A stretch of DNA of 64,000 nucleotides from Paenibacillus sp. SY21-1. Its GTDB lineage: Bacteria; Bacillota; Bacilli; Paenibacillales; Paenibacillaceae. The stretch spans positions 62,001 to 126,000 of the forward strand of contig NZ_STGF01000012.1 of assembly GCF_005222705.1 (NCBI RefSeq), written 5' to 3'. The translations under genes were made by a program, and so were the position numbers. Positions 1-9,797 of this stretch are shown here, in pieces. The notes below the pieces were generated by a model. It was not told where the DNA came from. It was given only the letters and a program-made list of their open reading frames with translations, and did no database searches. Position 1 is the stretch's first letter. Each line of letters opens with the position of its first letter.

Positions 1-782
1 ACAATTGCTGAGGAGTAAACACCAACTCGCTCCATTTCTCCCTGTAATCTCAATACGTATAAAGGCAAATCATTGTTTAAAATTGTCATTAAACTTATGG
101 GCATAAAAGGAATGCTATATCTTATTACCTTTGACCCTATTACCTTTCTAAAACCCCTCTTAAAATTAAAAAGTTTAAAGTTTAAAGCAAAGCATAGTAT
201 TAAAAAAAATAGACTAGTTATTACCATGAAAATTATTGCTGTCATGACTTGTTTATCTATTAATGCAGCGCCAAGATATGAAATTTTAATAACGGCAGAA
301 GAACTCACTACAATAACTGTATATAAAACCACTGCGTTTTTAATGCGGTAAAACAAGCTTAGAAACCTTAACAAAATAAAATTTAACGAACAAATAAACA
401 AGAAAAAAAGTAGATTTCCATTTTCCTCGTTTACTACAAGTAATGATATTACACCTCTAAATGGGAGCATAAAAATAAAAAAAAGAATGAGAGCTGCTAC
501 ACTAATTGCTAAACACATTGTAAATAAACTTTTCTTCTCTATGTCTGTTTTTAAATCATTAATAAATCTTAAATATCCCTGGTCAAATCCAAGACATGCT
601 GTCCACGCCACCAATGTAAACACAGAATAAAATAGATTTATACTTGCTAATTCTGTAGGATCAAATATCCTAGTGGATATTGGTAAAACAAAAAAGTTTA
701 TTCCTGCACTAATCCAACTAGCCATTGAAAACCCAATAATTAAGGACGCAATCCCTTTTTTCCTAACACTTTTCATCAACAT
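1..782 (-). CDS. wzx: Wzx-type polysaccharide flippase, N-terminal part (runs off window)
   Basis: An open frame on the minus strand starts at 782 (or at a second ATG at 776) and is still open at base 1, so about 260 N-terminal residues are visible. The product is very hydrophobic, with roughly seven membrane segments here. It starts with a short basic stretch (MLMKSVRKKG) and an N-terminal segment rich in Ser, Ile and Phe, as in the polysaccharide biosynthesis (MOP/Wzx) flippases. It follows the polymerase gene by only 15 bp. Expected role: moving the undecaprenyl-linked repeat unit across the membrane. No strong Shine-Dalgarno sequence was seen. Family is assigned from hydropathy, position next to wzy, and motif resemblance; the C-terminus is not available. 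Confidence 0.75.
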   Translation of the reverse strand, partial: MLMKSVRKKGIASLIIGFSMASWISAGINFFVLPISTRIFDPTELASINLFYSVFTLVAWTACLGFDQGYLRFINDLKTDIEKKSLFTMCLAISVAALILFFIFMLPFRGVISLLVVNEENGNLLFFLFICSLNFILLRFLSLFYRIKNAVVLYTVIVVSSSAVIKISYLGAALIDKQVMTAIIFMVITSLFFLILCFALNFKLFNFKRGFRKVIGSKVIRYSIPFMPISLMTILNNDLPLYVLRLQGEMERVGVYSSAI

Positions 783-797
783 CTCTTTGCTCTATTC

Positions 798-2258
798 TTA
801 TGATTTTATTTTGACACTATTTAATATTGAAGCAATATATATAGGTAATACTACAGTAGTCATCAAAACAATTACGATCGAATAGTTATACATTACTGTT
901 GCTATAGCAAATAAAATTCCAGAAAACATAAAACAAATATAATTCCCTTTTGCTAGCTCTATTTGCTTTTCAAAGTAATACATTAAAACAAGAGTTAAAA
1001 TAGAAAAAGTAGTAGAAAAAATAATTCCAAAATATAAGTATCCCTGTGATACCATAGGGACAATATGTCCGCCTGATAATCCGGAACCATACAAATAGTG
1101 ATTGAATATCAATGAAGTATTATTGCCTCCAGTATTGCTAATAAATGAGCTTATCACATTGACATATCCCAAGGTATCACCAATTAAAAACATCTGGTAT
1201 TTTTCAAACAAATCAATTCTGGTAAGTTCAAATGCCTGTAAACTTTGATAAATTTCATAAAAGCCATTTGTATATGATTCTAGAATACTCGTTACTGTAT
1301 GATAAGATATTGACTCCTTAAAATATGTAAGAATTAATACAATTCCAAAAATCAACATGGAAATAACTGATATGGCGATAATTCTAATCCTTTCCTTAGG
1401 AAACATCATCAGTATTTGAATATAGAATACGATTGACATAATAATTCCTGCCATTTGTCTAGAAGTTGTAACCATGGCATTCAATACTATAATTAATATC
1501 GTCACTATTATATAAAATTTACTTTGATTAATTGTATATCTTTTATAAAAAAATGAAATTAGGGCTGCAATTACTATATATCGAGTTAACTCTCCTAGGC
1601 TGAAACCAATCCACCTTATTCCACCTGGGACAGAGTTTTGTATTTCTTGAGTGGATGTAATCACAGTCTCTTGAATCGAATTATCAAATATTAAATAGTA
1701 ATAACGAAAAAGTCCAGGATAGACAATGAAAATCCCCATTGTTACAAAAATAATTAAAAGCAAGATTGGGTTTAAAGTAGAAAAGTTTCTGTTAAGAAGT
1801 AAATTATAGTTTTTCTTCTTCTCATTTTTCCTTTTTTTCTCCAGTAGCCAAACTACAAAAAATATACAAGCCATTTCATAACACATTAAAAATGTAGCTT
1901 TAACTATGGTATCCTCTGAAAAAATTTGAAAGTATAAGTTTTCAGGGAATTTTTCATAGAAAATAAAAAATGGACCAACTATATATCTCATAAACATTAG
2001 AGCTAAAAGTAAAAACTTAAATATACTAATTCTTGCATATATCATATTAAAGATTAAATTTAAAACAGCATAACACATAGGTACATAATATATATATTTA
2101 TAAATCCCTTTATCTTCAGACGAAAAAAATATAAAAAAGGAAACGAGTAATGCAATTAAAGAAATACTTGATCCAATAAACAAGGATGAGTATGTCCCAA
2201 CCCCATTACTAAGAATTCTTTTTTCAGCCCCGTCTTCATATTCTCTTAAATTATTCAT
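798..2258 (-). CDS. wzy: Wzy-like O-antigen/capsule polymerase
   Basis: A 486-residue integral membrane protein with about 11-12 predicted hydrophobic helices and a large extracytoplasmic loop in the second half (around residues 310-390, containing SGLSGGHIVPM). This is the layout of O-antigen polymerases, which join lipid-linked repeat units outside the membrane. Start chosen at 2258 because AAAGAGG lies 7-8 bases upstream; a start at 2285 would overlap the upstream glycosyltransferase. It lies between that glycosyltransferase and wzx. Wzy proteins share little sequence, so the call rests on topology and context. AT-rich like its neighbours. Confidence 0.75.
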   Translation of the reverse strand: MNNLREYEDGAEKRILSNGVGTYSSLFIGSSISLIALLVSFFIFFSSEDKGIYKYIYYVPMCYAVLNLIFNMIYARISIFKFLLLALMFMRYIVGPFFIFYEKFPENLYFQIFSEDTIVKATFLMCYEMACIFFVVWLLEKKRKNEKKKNYNLLLNRNFSTLNPILLLIIFVTMGIFIVYPGLFRYYYLIFDNSIQETVITSTQEIQNSVPGGIRWIGFSLGELTRYIVIAALISFFYKRYTINQSKFYIIVTILIIVLNAMVTTSRQMAGIIMSIVFYIQILMMFPKERIRIIAISVISMLIFGIVLILTYFKESISYHTVTSILESYTNGFYEIYQSLQAFELTRIDLFEKYQMFLIGDTLGYVNVISSFISNTGGNNTSLIFNHYLYGSGLSGGHIVPMVSQGYLYFGIIFSTTFSILTLVLMYYFEKQIELAKGNYICFMFSGILFAIATVMYNYSIVIVLMTTVVLPIYIASILNSVKIKS

Positions 2259-2271
2259 TATATATACCTCT

Positions 2272-3192
2272 TTATTTGAAATCATTAAGATTAATTCTAT
2301 ATTTCTTCATAACCAAATTGAGTTGAATATCATTTAAACCTTGAGTTACATTTTCCCTTGCAAGTCCTGTTTCAGATGAGCCGCGTGTAGAAAAGAATTC
2401 AGAATGATTTTTATATACTTTTACTGTATAGGTACTCTTTAATATCCCCATACACTTCAGCCAGATATCGTCCGCATTTAAACATATTTTTTGCATTACT
2501 TCTATATTAAACACCTCTGGATCTAAACAATTAGGCGGATAAAGAGCACCCGCTCCATTAGTTGCCATTAATAGAAAACTAGGGCCTGATATATTCCTTG
2601 AGCTCAAGTTCCATTTACTGTACTCCTCTACAACACTATTATTAAAGGTAATTTCATGCGCTCTATAACAAACTATATCCTTGGGATACATGGCATGCTT
2701 ATTCATGAGTTGCTCTATCATATTCTCAGGGTAAAACAAGTCATCATCCACTGTAATAATGATATCATCAGGATATTCAAGCATAGAATAATAATACTTT
2801 TTATGCGATTTTAAATCAGCGCAAAACCTTATTTCGACTCCCCGTTCCTTAAGTTTTAATATCTTTTTTGGGAGCGAATCTTGTGACTTAAATTGCGAAT
2901 CAGCCAACCACAATATAATTTTATCAGGTTTTTGATTTTGTCTAAGTAAAGATTCTATTACAATCCATAGGTTCTCTATTCTTGCTGGAAACGTAGTAAG
3001 CGAAACTATTACCTTCTTATTTTTAGCCGGATTCAAATCACTTACACCCGTTTTGGTTGTTGCTGTAACCTTGTAATAAATGGGGAGTAACAGACGCAGC
3101 AAGATTAAAAAAACTCTATAAGATACCTTACTGACTAAAGACAATTTAGTTTTTTCAATACATGTTTGAATAGAGTAAAAAAATTTTATCAT
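2272..3192 (-). CDS. GT-A fold glycosyltransferase for the polysaccharide repeat unit
   Basis: A 306-residue protein with an N-terminal hydrophobic segment, then a Rossmann-like start (KKVIVSLTTFPARI) and a metal-binding Asp cluster (TVDDDLFYP near residue 150), which is the DxD hallmark of nucleotide-sugar transferases of the GT-A fold. It resembles capsule-locus glycosyltransferases that begin with SLTTFPARI. Start placed at ATG 3192, six bases after AAAGGTG; the longer GTG start lies inside that ribosome site. Its stop lies 13 bp upstream of wzy. Donor and acceptor sugars cannot be told from sequence. Confidence 0.75.
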   Translation of the reverse strand: MIKFFYSIQTCIEKTKLSLVSKVSYRVFLILLRLLLPIYYKVTATTKTGVSDLNPAKNKKVIVSLTTFPARIENLWIVIESLLRQNQKPDKIILWLADSQFKSQDSLPKKILKLKERGVEIRFCADLKSHKKYYYSMLEYPDDIIITVDDDLFYPENMIEQLMNKHAMYPKDIVCYRAHEITFNNSVVEEYSKWNLSSRNISGPSFLLMATNGAGALYPPNCLDPEVFNIEVMQKICLNADDIWLKCMGILKSTYTVKVYKNHSEFFSTRGSSETGLARENVTQGLNDIQLNLVMKKYRINLNDFK

Positions 3193-3233
3193 TGTTTTCA
3201 CCTTTATAATATATCTTTTTATACGTTTTAATT

Positions 3234-4373
3234 TTAAATTTCATATTGTTGAAAAAGAGAAATATATTTATCTTTTAACTCCTCAACTTTCAATTTGTTT
3301 CTTACATACTCCTCTACGTTCGTTAACATAAAATTATATTGTTCTTTATCTAAACTAACTAATAATTGTAACGCATTAATATATTTCTCAGCTTCTAGCA
3401 GAGAAATTGCCCAACCAGCATTATATTCATTAATATCATTCCATGGCGTATTATCACTAATAATAACTGGGCATTTTGAAACCATTGCCTCGACAATGGA
3501 ATGACCATAATTTTCTGAAATTGTGGGTAATATCATTGCATCATTCATTGCATAGATACTATGAATATCTTCTCTTTCGGCAACCCCTTTATAATATACT
3601 TTTATTCTATCGGGTAATCTTTTAATAGCTGTTTCACATTTTTCCCAATATTCCTCATTTTCTTTGGGTCCATATATAGAAAACTCTACCTCCCCTTCAA
3701 CACTGGTTAAGCATTCTAAAGCAAAAAGTAAATTTTTTTGTGGATGAATTCTGGACAGATATACAAGCTTTAGCTTTCCAATGTTTTTTTGTTTTTTTTC
3801 AATTGCATACCTAGGAAACGAGGGGATATTTTCAACAACTACAACTTGTTTTGAATTTACATTCAACTTACTAATAATGTGTAGTTTTTCTTCTTCATTT
3901 GTTGCTTGGTACCTTATTCGTTCTGAAAGCAGAAAATTTTTCAATATGAAAACATATATATTCTTTTTGACTTTTTTTTTCTTAAACACATTTGGGAAAA
4001 ACTCTCCTCTTGGTGCAAGTACTAAATTAACTCCTCTTTTTTTTGTTACTCTTAGAACCGGGATTAACTGCCTTGCATTAAAGAAACTATTAATATATAC
4101 AACAGAAGGATTTACTTCAATAATAATTCTTGTAATATTTGTATAATTAAATTCATCATCATTAAGGTACTTAACTTTTGCTTTACCAACCTTATTCCAA
4201 CCGGACTGGATATTAGGGTACAGCTTATTCGACTTTAGATCATGATTAGTAGTAATTATTAAGATTTCCTGATCTTCTCCACATAGTTCAACATAATTAT
4301 TTATACTTACAACCGGTCCTCCATAATTTAATCCAGGTAAGTATCCACTAGAAAATACTAAGACTTTATTCAT
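3234..4373 (-). CDS. GT4-family glycosyltransferase
   Basis: A 379-residue GT-B enzyme. The N-terminus (NKVLVFSSGYLPGLNYGGPV) is the usual acceptor-side glycine-rich start. The C-terminal half has the Glycos_transf_1 pattern: a LVYLSRIHPQKN strand-loop near residue 215, then the nucleotide-sugar site (LPTISENYGHSIVEAM) with the conserved Glu pair in the ExxxxxxxE arrangement. The gene starts at ATG 4373, inside the last codons of the epimerase gene (8-base overlap ATGAATAA), with AAGGTG 5 bases upstream, indicating translational coupling. It presumably adds one sugar of the repeat unit on the cytoplasmic side. Confidence 0.85.
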   Translation of the reverse strand: MNKVLVFSSGYLPGLNYGGPVVSINNYVELCGEDQEILIITTNHDLKSNKLYPNIQSGWNKVGKAKVKYLNDDEFNYTNITRIIIEVNPSVVYINSFFNARQLIPVLRVTKKRGVNLVLAPRGEFFPNVFKKKKVKKNIYVFILKNFLLSERIRYQATNEEEKLHIISKLNVNSKQVVVVENIPSFPRYAIEKKQKNIGKLKLVYLSRIHPQKNLLFALECLTSVEGEVEFSIYGPKENEEYWEKCETAIKRLPDRIKVYYKGVAEREDIHSIYAMNDAMILPTISENYGHSIVEAMVSKCPVIISDNTPWNDINEYNAGWAISLLEAEKYINALQLLVSLDKEQYNFMLTNVEEYVRNKLKVEELKDKYISLFQQYEI

Positions 4374-5514
4374 AAAACACCTTAGTTCTATCCTTGTTCC
4401 ACACTGTAACATTCACTATACTTGTGTAGCTTTGAATTATTTTCACAATTTTCACTGAAACATTTGTATCATTATAATCAGTAGCTAGATTAAACTCCTC
4501 CTGATTTTCTTTCATTGCCACGGATAACTCCACTGCTTTTTCGATATCATCCGCACTTATGCCACCAATTACTACAGTGCCTTTATCTAACACCTCTGGC
4601 CTTTCTGTCGAAGTTCTAATTAAAACTCCCGAAAATCCGAGTATAGCTGACTCTTCCGATAATGTTCCACTATCTGATAAAACTACATAAGAGTTTTGCT
4701 GAAGATAATTGTAATCTAAGAATCCAAATGGATCGACACATCGCACTAAAGAATGAAATTTAAAGCCCCGTTGTTCTACAAATTTTCTTGATCTCGGATG
4801 CATAGAATAAATAACTGGCATTTTATATTTATCTGCAATATGATTTATAGCTGTCATTAAGGAGATAAAGTTACTTTCTATATCAATATTTTCTTCTCTG
4901 TGTGCAGAAAGTAAAATATATCCCCCTTTTTCAACTTCCATTTTTTTTAATATATCACTTGAGTCAATTTTTTCTTTATACCCATTAAGTACTTCACGCA
5001 TCGGAGAACCCGTAACAAAAATAGTTTTTCCATCGATTCCTTCTGACAATAAATAACGCCTTGCATGCTCTGTATACGGAAGATTTATATCTGATATATG
5101 GTCTACAATTTTTCTATTTATCATCTCAGACACATTCCAGTCCCAACAACGATTTCCTGCTTCCATATGGAATATTGGAACTTTTAATCTTTTTGCTGAA
5201 ATCGCTGAAAGAGCAGAATTAGTATCCCCCAAGATTAACAGGGCATCTGGCTTCTCATTTTGAATAATTTCATAGGACTTCGCAATTATATTCCCCATTG
5301 TCTCTCCCAGATTATTACCTACAGTATTCAGAAAGTAGTCAGGAGCTCGCAACTCTAAATCATCAAAAAACACTTGATTTAGTGTATAGTCCCAATTTTG
5401 ACCTGTGTGGACTAGCACATGATTAAAATACTTATCACAAGCTTTAATACAAGCTGAAAGTCGAATAATTTCAGGTCTCGTTCCTAGAATCGTCATTACT
5501 TTCATCTTACTCAT
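4366..5514 (-). CDS. capG: UDP-N-acetylglucosamine 2-epimerase family, CapG/FnlC type
   Basis: A 382-residue member of the UDP-GlcNAc 2-epimerase family. It has the family start (VMTILGTRPEIIRLSACI), the ALILGDTNSAL strand, the SAHREENID motif near residue 205 and the SDSGTLSEESAILG motif near residue 285, where Glu contacts the nucleotide sugar. Because it sits directly after CapE and CapF homologues, the specific role inferred is the last step to UDP-L-FucNAc (2-epimerisation of UDP-N-acetyl-L-pneumosamine/talosamine-type intermediate), as in S. aureus Cap5EFG, rather than UDP-ManNAc synthesis (WecB/MnaA). GGAGG lies 8 bases before the ATG. The downstream glycosyltransferase overlaps its stop. 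Confidence 0.85.
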   Translation of the reverse strand: MSKMKVMTILGTRPEIIRLSACIKACDKYFNHVLVHTGQNWDYTLNQVFFDDLELRAPDYFLNTVGNNLGETMGNIIAKSYEIIQNEKPDALLILGDTNSALSAISAKRLKVPIFHMEAGNRCWDWNVSEMINRKIVDHISDINLPYTEHARRYLLSEGIDGKTIFVTGSPMREVLNGYKEKIDSSDILKKMEVEKGGYILLSAHREENIDIESNFISLMTAINHIADKYKMPVIYSMHPRSRKFVEQRGFKFHSLVRCVDPFGFLDYNYLQQNSYVVLSDSGTLSEESAILGFSGVLIRTSTERPEVLDKGTVVIGGISADDIEKAVELSVAMKENQEEFNLATDYNDTNVSVKIVKIIQSYTSIVNVTVWNKDRTKVFYE

Positions 5515-5517
5515 ATT

Positions 5518-6627
5518 TTATACCTCCAAGAACTTCGTATCCGGATTTTTGGGGTCAAAACATTCATTTACCCACATAATTGTAACCATATCTGAATCAC
5601 CTAAGTTTTCAATATTGTGCGTGTATCCTATTGGAATATCGACTACTGTTAACTTCTCGCCACTTACAAAATATTCATGAACCTCATCCGAGTTAATTTT
5701 CCTAAAACGTATGACTCCGCTACCGCTAACAACAAGAAATTTCTCATTCTTTGTGTGGTGCCAATGGTTCCCTTTTGTAATACCTGGTTTAGAGATGTTC
5801 ACTGACACCTGGCCTCTTTCAGGGGTTTTTATAAACTCTGTAAAAGAACCTCTTTGGTCAATGTTCATTTTCAATTCATAACTAAATTGGTTAGTGGGTA
5901 AATAACTTAAATACGTACTATATAACTGCTTCGTAAAAATGTCAGAAGTATTGGGTATACTTCGTTCCTCTCTGGAAGCTTTAAAACTATTTATAAGCTC
6001 AACAATCTCGCCAAGAGATTTTGTGTGAATTTCAGGAACCACACAATGTTGCTTCCCTTTAGTTTCTACGCCATTTAGTGCTCTTTTCATCTCATTTATT
6101 AAATCATCAATATAGACTAAATTTAGTACTTTTTCAGCATCGTTAACTACTATAGGTAACCCGTTCGCCACATTGTAACAAAAGGTTGCAATTACGCTAT
6201 TGTAATTTGGTTTGCACCATTTTCCAAAAACGTTTGTAAATCTATAAATAAAAACTTTTGTTCCTGTATTATTACTGTAGTCAATGAGTAATTCTTCTGC
6301 TTCCTTCTTACTTCTCCCGTAGGGATTAGGTAATTCTGCTTGTGACGATGAAGAAAGCACTATTGGGCAATAGTTTTTGTGATTTTTCAAGTGTCCTAGC
6401 ATTGTATTCAGTAGCTCTACATTTCCAGTTTTAAATTCAGATTGATCATTTGGTCGATTAACCCCAGCAAAGTGAAATATAAAACTTGCCTCTTTACAGT
6501 AGGCTTCTAGTTCAGAGAGTTTGGAACTCCTACTAAACTCCAGAATCTGAATCTGATCTTGGCTTTTCAATTCTGATATTAGATTTTTTCCAATAAAACC
6601 ATCTGAACCAGTAACCAGTACTTTCAT
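5518..6627 (-). CDS. capF: CapF-like bifunctional epimerase/reductase (SDR plus cupin)
   Basis: A 369-residue two-domain protein, the same length as S. aureus CapF. The N-terminal extended SDR domain has TGSDGFIGKN and the YGRSK catalytic pair. From about residue 245 a cupin domain carries GNHWHHTKNEKF, the metal-binding segment. In CapF the cupin epimerises the 4-keto intermediate and the SDR domain reduces it with NADPH, on the way to UDP-L-FucNAc. Start set at ATG 6627, which shares one base with the stop of the preceding capE (TAATG) and has GGGGTGG upstream. Together with capE and capG it forms a compact three-gene pathway. Confidence 0.9.
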   Translation of the reverse strand: MKVLVTGSDGFIGKNLISELKSQDQIQILEFSRSSKLSELEAYCKEASFIFHFAGVNRPNDQSEFKTGNVELLNTMLGHLKNHKNYCPIVLSSSSQAELPNPYGRSKKEAEELLIDYSNNTGTKVFIYRFTNVFGKWCKPNYNSVIATFCYNVANGLPIVVNDAEKVLNLVYIDDLINEMKRALNGVETKGKQHCVVPEIHTKSLGEIVELINSFKASREERSIPNTSDIFTKQLYSTYLSYLPTNQFSYELKMNIDQRGSFTEFIKTPERGQVSVNISKPGITKGNHWHHTKNEKFLVVSGSGVIRFRKINSDEVHEYFVSGEKLTVVDIPIGYTHNIENLGDSDMVTIMWVNECFDPKNPDTKFLEV

Positions 6628-7646
6628 TAGGAATTCCACCCCTTCAATTCCTCTTGTATATATTCTAAAGATAATAGCCGTTCTTTTATTTGTGAAATAT
6701 TTAAACGCTCCGTATTATGTGAGTTGTATTCATCTTCATATGACAATTTTTGATCACCATCAATAAAGTATTTATCATAATTAAGATCTCTTTTATCTGC
6801 AGGAACTCTATAAAAATTCCCCATATCTTGTGAGACTACATGTTCTTCTTTAGTTAGTAAAGTTTCATAAAGCTTCTCTCCGTGGCGAGTACCAATTACC
6901 TTTATTTCATTATCGACTTTAAACAAGTCTTTTAAGGCCTGTGCTAAATCACCAATCGTAGATGCTGGCGATTTTTGAACCATTATATCGCCAGTCTCAG
7001 CATTCTTAAATGCAAAAATCACAAGTTCTACGGCTTCCTCTAAGCTCATAAGAAACCTTGTCATATTAGGATCAGTAACAGTTAAAGGCAAACCTCTTTT
7101 TATTTGTTCAACAAAAAGCGGTATAACCGATCCCCTTGAAGCCATTACATTCCCATAACGAGTTCCACAAATTAAGGTTTTAGCAGGGTCTACTGTATTT
7201 GATTTAGCAACAAACACCTTTTCCATCATTGCTTTTGAAATACCCATGGCATTAATTGGATATGCAGCCTTGTCAGTCGACAAGCAAATAACCTTCTCTA
7301 CATTGCTTTCAATTGCGGCAGTAAGCACGTTATCAGTACCAATTATATTAGTTTTTACTGCTTCCATAGGAAAAAACTCGCAGGATGGAACTTGTTTCAA
7401 AGCAGCTGCGTGGAATATATAATTAACACCGTACATTGAGTTTTTTACACTACTTAAATCCCTTACATCGCCTAAATGGAACTTTAATTTATCATTTTTA
7501 TACAGCTTACGCATATCATCTTGTTTTTTTTCATCGCGAGAAAAAATTCGAATTTCTTTTATATCCGTCTCTAATAACTTTCTCATAACAGCATTTCCGA
7601 ATGAACCAGTGCCTCCAGTTATTAGTATGGTTTTCTCACTAAACAT
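6627..7646 (-). CDS. capE: UDP-GlcNAc 4,6-dehydratase/5-epimerase, CapE/FnlA type
   Basis: A 339-residue SDR enzyme of the FlaA1/CapE group (S. aureus CapE is about 342). The NAD-binding loop is ITGGTGSFG. The catalytic region STDKAAYPINAMGISK has Met in place of the usual Tyr of YxxxK, which is characteristic of this dehydratase group, not a defect. It should convert UDP-GlcNAc to the inverted 4-keto sugar that CapF uses. GGAGG stands 9 bases before ATG, inside the end of the previous glycosyltransferase gene. Highly confident because of the intact EFG neighbourhood. Confidence 0.92.
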   Translation of the reverse strand: MFSEKTILITGGTGSFGNAVMRKLLETDIKEIRIFSRDEKKQDDMRKLYKNDKLKFHLGDVRDLSSVKNSMYGVNYIFHAAALKQVPSCEFFPMEAVKTNIIGTDNVLTAAIESNVEKVICLSTDKAAYPINAMGISKAMMEKVFVAKSNTVDPAKTLICGTRYGNVMASRGSVIPLFVEQIKRGLPLTVTDPNMTRFLMSLEEAVELVIFAFKNAETGDIMVQKSPASTIGDLAQALKDLFKVDNEIKVIGTRHGEKLYETLLTKEEHVVSQDMGNFYRVPADKRDLNYDKYFIDGDQKLSYEDEYNSHNTERLNISQIKERLLSLEYIQEELKGWNS

Positions 7647-7647
7647 A

Positions 7648-8886
7648 TTAATCTTCCTCCAATAACTTCCTCATTAATTCTACATACTTTTCGGTAGATT
7701 TTTGAGTTGTATATTTCTCAAGAAAGAGCCTTCTACTATTTTGACCCATGTACTCCCGTTTATCTTGATTACTTCGTAGCTCTATAATTGCACTCACTAA
7801 TGAATTTGAATCCCCAACGTTCATGGCATAACCCGCATCATATTGTCTTAACTCTTTTGCAATATCTGAGTTTTCACCTAGTATAGCCAAAACGGGTTTG
7901 CCCGCCATCATATAACTATAGGTTTTACTAGGCACCGCTAACCCAGTGAGCCCCTCCGCCAGGCTGACTAAAAAGCAATCGCTCGCTGTTAGCGCTTCTT
8001 CATAATCTGTGCCATGAAGAAAGTCATAAACCTGCACATTCGATAAGTTTTCTGACTTAATTACTTCTTTAAGATCCTTCATCTTAATACCATGACCTGC
8101 AAACAAGAACTTAATTGAATCATCTGTCTTCAATTTTTTCATCGCTTCAATAATTGTATCCATATCTTGACAAACACCCATATTTCCAAAATAAGATACA
8201 ACTAAGTTTTTTTCATTAACGAAATCTTTCAGGAAACCTTTTGTTGGTGCGGCATACGTTTCTGGGAGCCCTTTGTCCTCATACCAATTTGCTATAACAT
8301 CTATGTTATTACTCGTTAATCGAGGCCTATTTTCAATTAGAAAAGATTTCATTTCGCTTGAAAGTGCAACTACTTTATCTACATTATTTATAACAACTTT
8401 ATTAACAACTTTCATGACTTTACTAATTACACTGTTTGGCGATATTGTTTTTGTTATTTCAGCCATTTCTGGGTATACGTCATAACTCACAAAAACAATC
8501 TTGGTTTTAAATAACTTTTTTGAAACTGCTGCGATTAAAGGCAATATAGGAGGGTTAGAATAAACGATTATAACTTTATATCTTCTTATTTCTAATATTC
8601 TTAGCGCAATAGCAGCTGTGAATGAAAAATAATTAATTAGCCTACCAACGAAGTTGCTTCTTTTTAGCTGAATGTATTTTACTCTTTTTATGTAAATTCC
8701 ATTATGAATTTCTGACATTGGCACATTTTTATTCAAACTGTATTCTTGAGGGTAACCAGAAAGAGCTCCTACAGTGTATCCCGCTTGAGTTAGGGATAAT
8801 GCAGTATCAAAAGGTAACGTAGCAGAAGAAACATACTCGGGATAAAAATATTGACATAAAAAAAGAACATCCTTCTTTCTATTCAA
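7648..8886 (-). CDS. GT4 glycosyltransferase, probable L-FucNAc transferase (CapL/WbuB-like)
   Basis: A 412-residue GT-B protein. The N-terminus (VLFLCQYFYPEYVSSATLPF) and the C-terminal nucleotide-sugar motif (LAEGLTGLAVPSKTYSYMMA) match the WbuB/CapL group that adds L-FucNAc to a lipid-linked first sugar. Its place directly before capE supports this. The only good start is TTG at 8886, preceded by AAGGGGG seven bases upstream. The gene overlaps the end of the SDR gene before it by 8 bases. The acceptor is inferred, not shown. Confidence 0.8.
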   Translation of the reverse strand: MNRKKDVLFLCQYFYPEYVSSATLPFDTALSLTQAGYTVGALSGYPQEYSLNKNVPMSEIHNGIYIKRVKYIQLKRSNFVGRLINYFSFTAAIALRILEIRRYKVIIVYSNPPILPLIAAVSKKLFKTKIVFVSYDVYPEMAEITKTISPNSVISKVMKVVNKVVINNVDKVVALSSEMKSFLIENRPRLTSNNIDVIANWYEDKGLPETYAAPTKGFLKDFVNEKNLVVSYFGNMGVCQDMDTIIEAMKKLKTDDSIKFLFAGHGIKMKDLKEVIKSENLSNVQVYDFLHGTDYEEALTASDCFLVSLAEGLTGLAVPSKTYSYMMAGKPVLAILGENSDIAKELRQYDAGYAMNVGDSNSLVSAIIELRSNQDKREYMGQNSRRLFLEKYTTQKSTEKYVELMRKLLEED

Positions 8887-9769
8887 TTTTCTTCCCCCTT
8901 TCTGTTATTTCAATAGACTTTTCAAAATCCATAGTTTCATATTGAAAAACAACTCCATCCACTACGGTATCTGGACCTCCAGGTAGGGTCAGATCGTATT
9001 GAAACGAGCCAAACACCTTCCTTAGTGAACCGGAAAATTTCAAACCTATAAGTATTACACTATTAAATATAGAAGTGATAAGAACTTTTTTATTGTTTTG
9101 CTTTGAAATAAGTGATGCTAATACTGTTGTATTCACAAAATGCTTATTTTGTGGAAATAACAACCCTCTGATATTTCCATCAATCACTATTCGTAGAAAC
9201 TCAGATAGGTTATCTATGTATATCATGCTTCTCTGATTACTTACCTTCGGGAAAATTGGCACTTTCTTAATCATCTTTGAAAGTTTTACATAGTTCCCTT
9301 TGCATCCATGGCCGTATACAAGCGGCGGTCTAAGAATTGTTACCCTAAAATTTTCATTTTCCAGCTGCATTAACAATTTTTCTGCTTCGAGCTTTGACTG
9401 AGCATATGGAGTCTTTGGTAAAGGCTCTGTTTTACTGGTTATAAATCCAGTCTCTGTACCGTATACTCCCATTGTACTAATAAAAATGAATTGACTGACT
9501 CCTTGCTGTTTCGCAAGCTGCGCCAATTCTACTGTCAAATTCTTGTTCACCTCAGTGTACATTGATAAATCATTTTCTTTCTTATGTACAATTGCCGCAG
9601 AATGTAATATTACATCATAGCCGTTAAATGATTTACCTCTCCACAAACTATCTTTTAGACTTATGAACTCAACTGAATATGAATTTTGATATTTAGAAAC
9701 CCATTCTGAGAATGAACTTCCAATATAGCTGTTAATACCAGTTACAAGAACTCTTTTCAAAAACTTCAT
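8879..9769 (-). CDS. NAD(P)-dependent sugar reductase/epimerase, CapN/WbpV-like
   Basis: A 296-residue extended SDR with TGINSYIGSS at the N-terminus, the SAAIVH strand, an active-site Ser (STMGVYG) and YAQSK as the catalytic Tyr/Lys. The closest pathway match is CapN of S. aureus (reduces the 4-keto product of CapD to UDP-D-FucNAc) or WbpV/WreQ (to UDP-D-QuiNAc). The presence of a CapD-type dehydratase and a CapM-type initiating transferase nearby fits either. Start is ambiguous: ATG 9769 has AAGGGA almost touching it, while a TTG at 9760 has the same site nine bases upstream. Confidence 0.75.
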   Translation of the reverse strand: MKFLKRVLVTGINSYIGSSFSEWVSKYQNSYSVEFISLKDSLWRGKSFNGYDVILHSAAIVHKKENDLSMYTEVNKNLTVELAQLAKQQGVSQFIFISTMGVYGTETGFITSKTEPLPKTPYAQSKLEAEKLLMQLENENFRVTILRPPLVYGHGCKGNYVKLSKMIKKVPIFPKVSNQRSMIYIDNLSEFLRIVIDGNIRGLLFPQNKHFVNTTVLASLISKQNNKKVLITSIFNSVILIGLKFSGSLRKVFGSFQYDLTLPGGPDTVVDGVVFQYETMDFEKSIEITERGKKIE

Positions 9770-9797
9770 TCCCTTCTAAACTAGAAGACAATAGCAA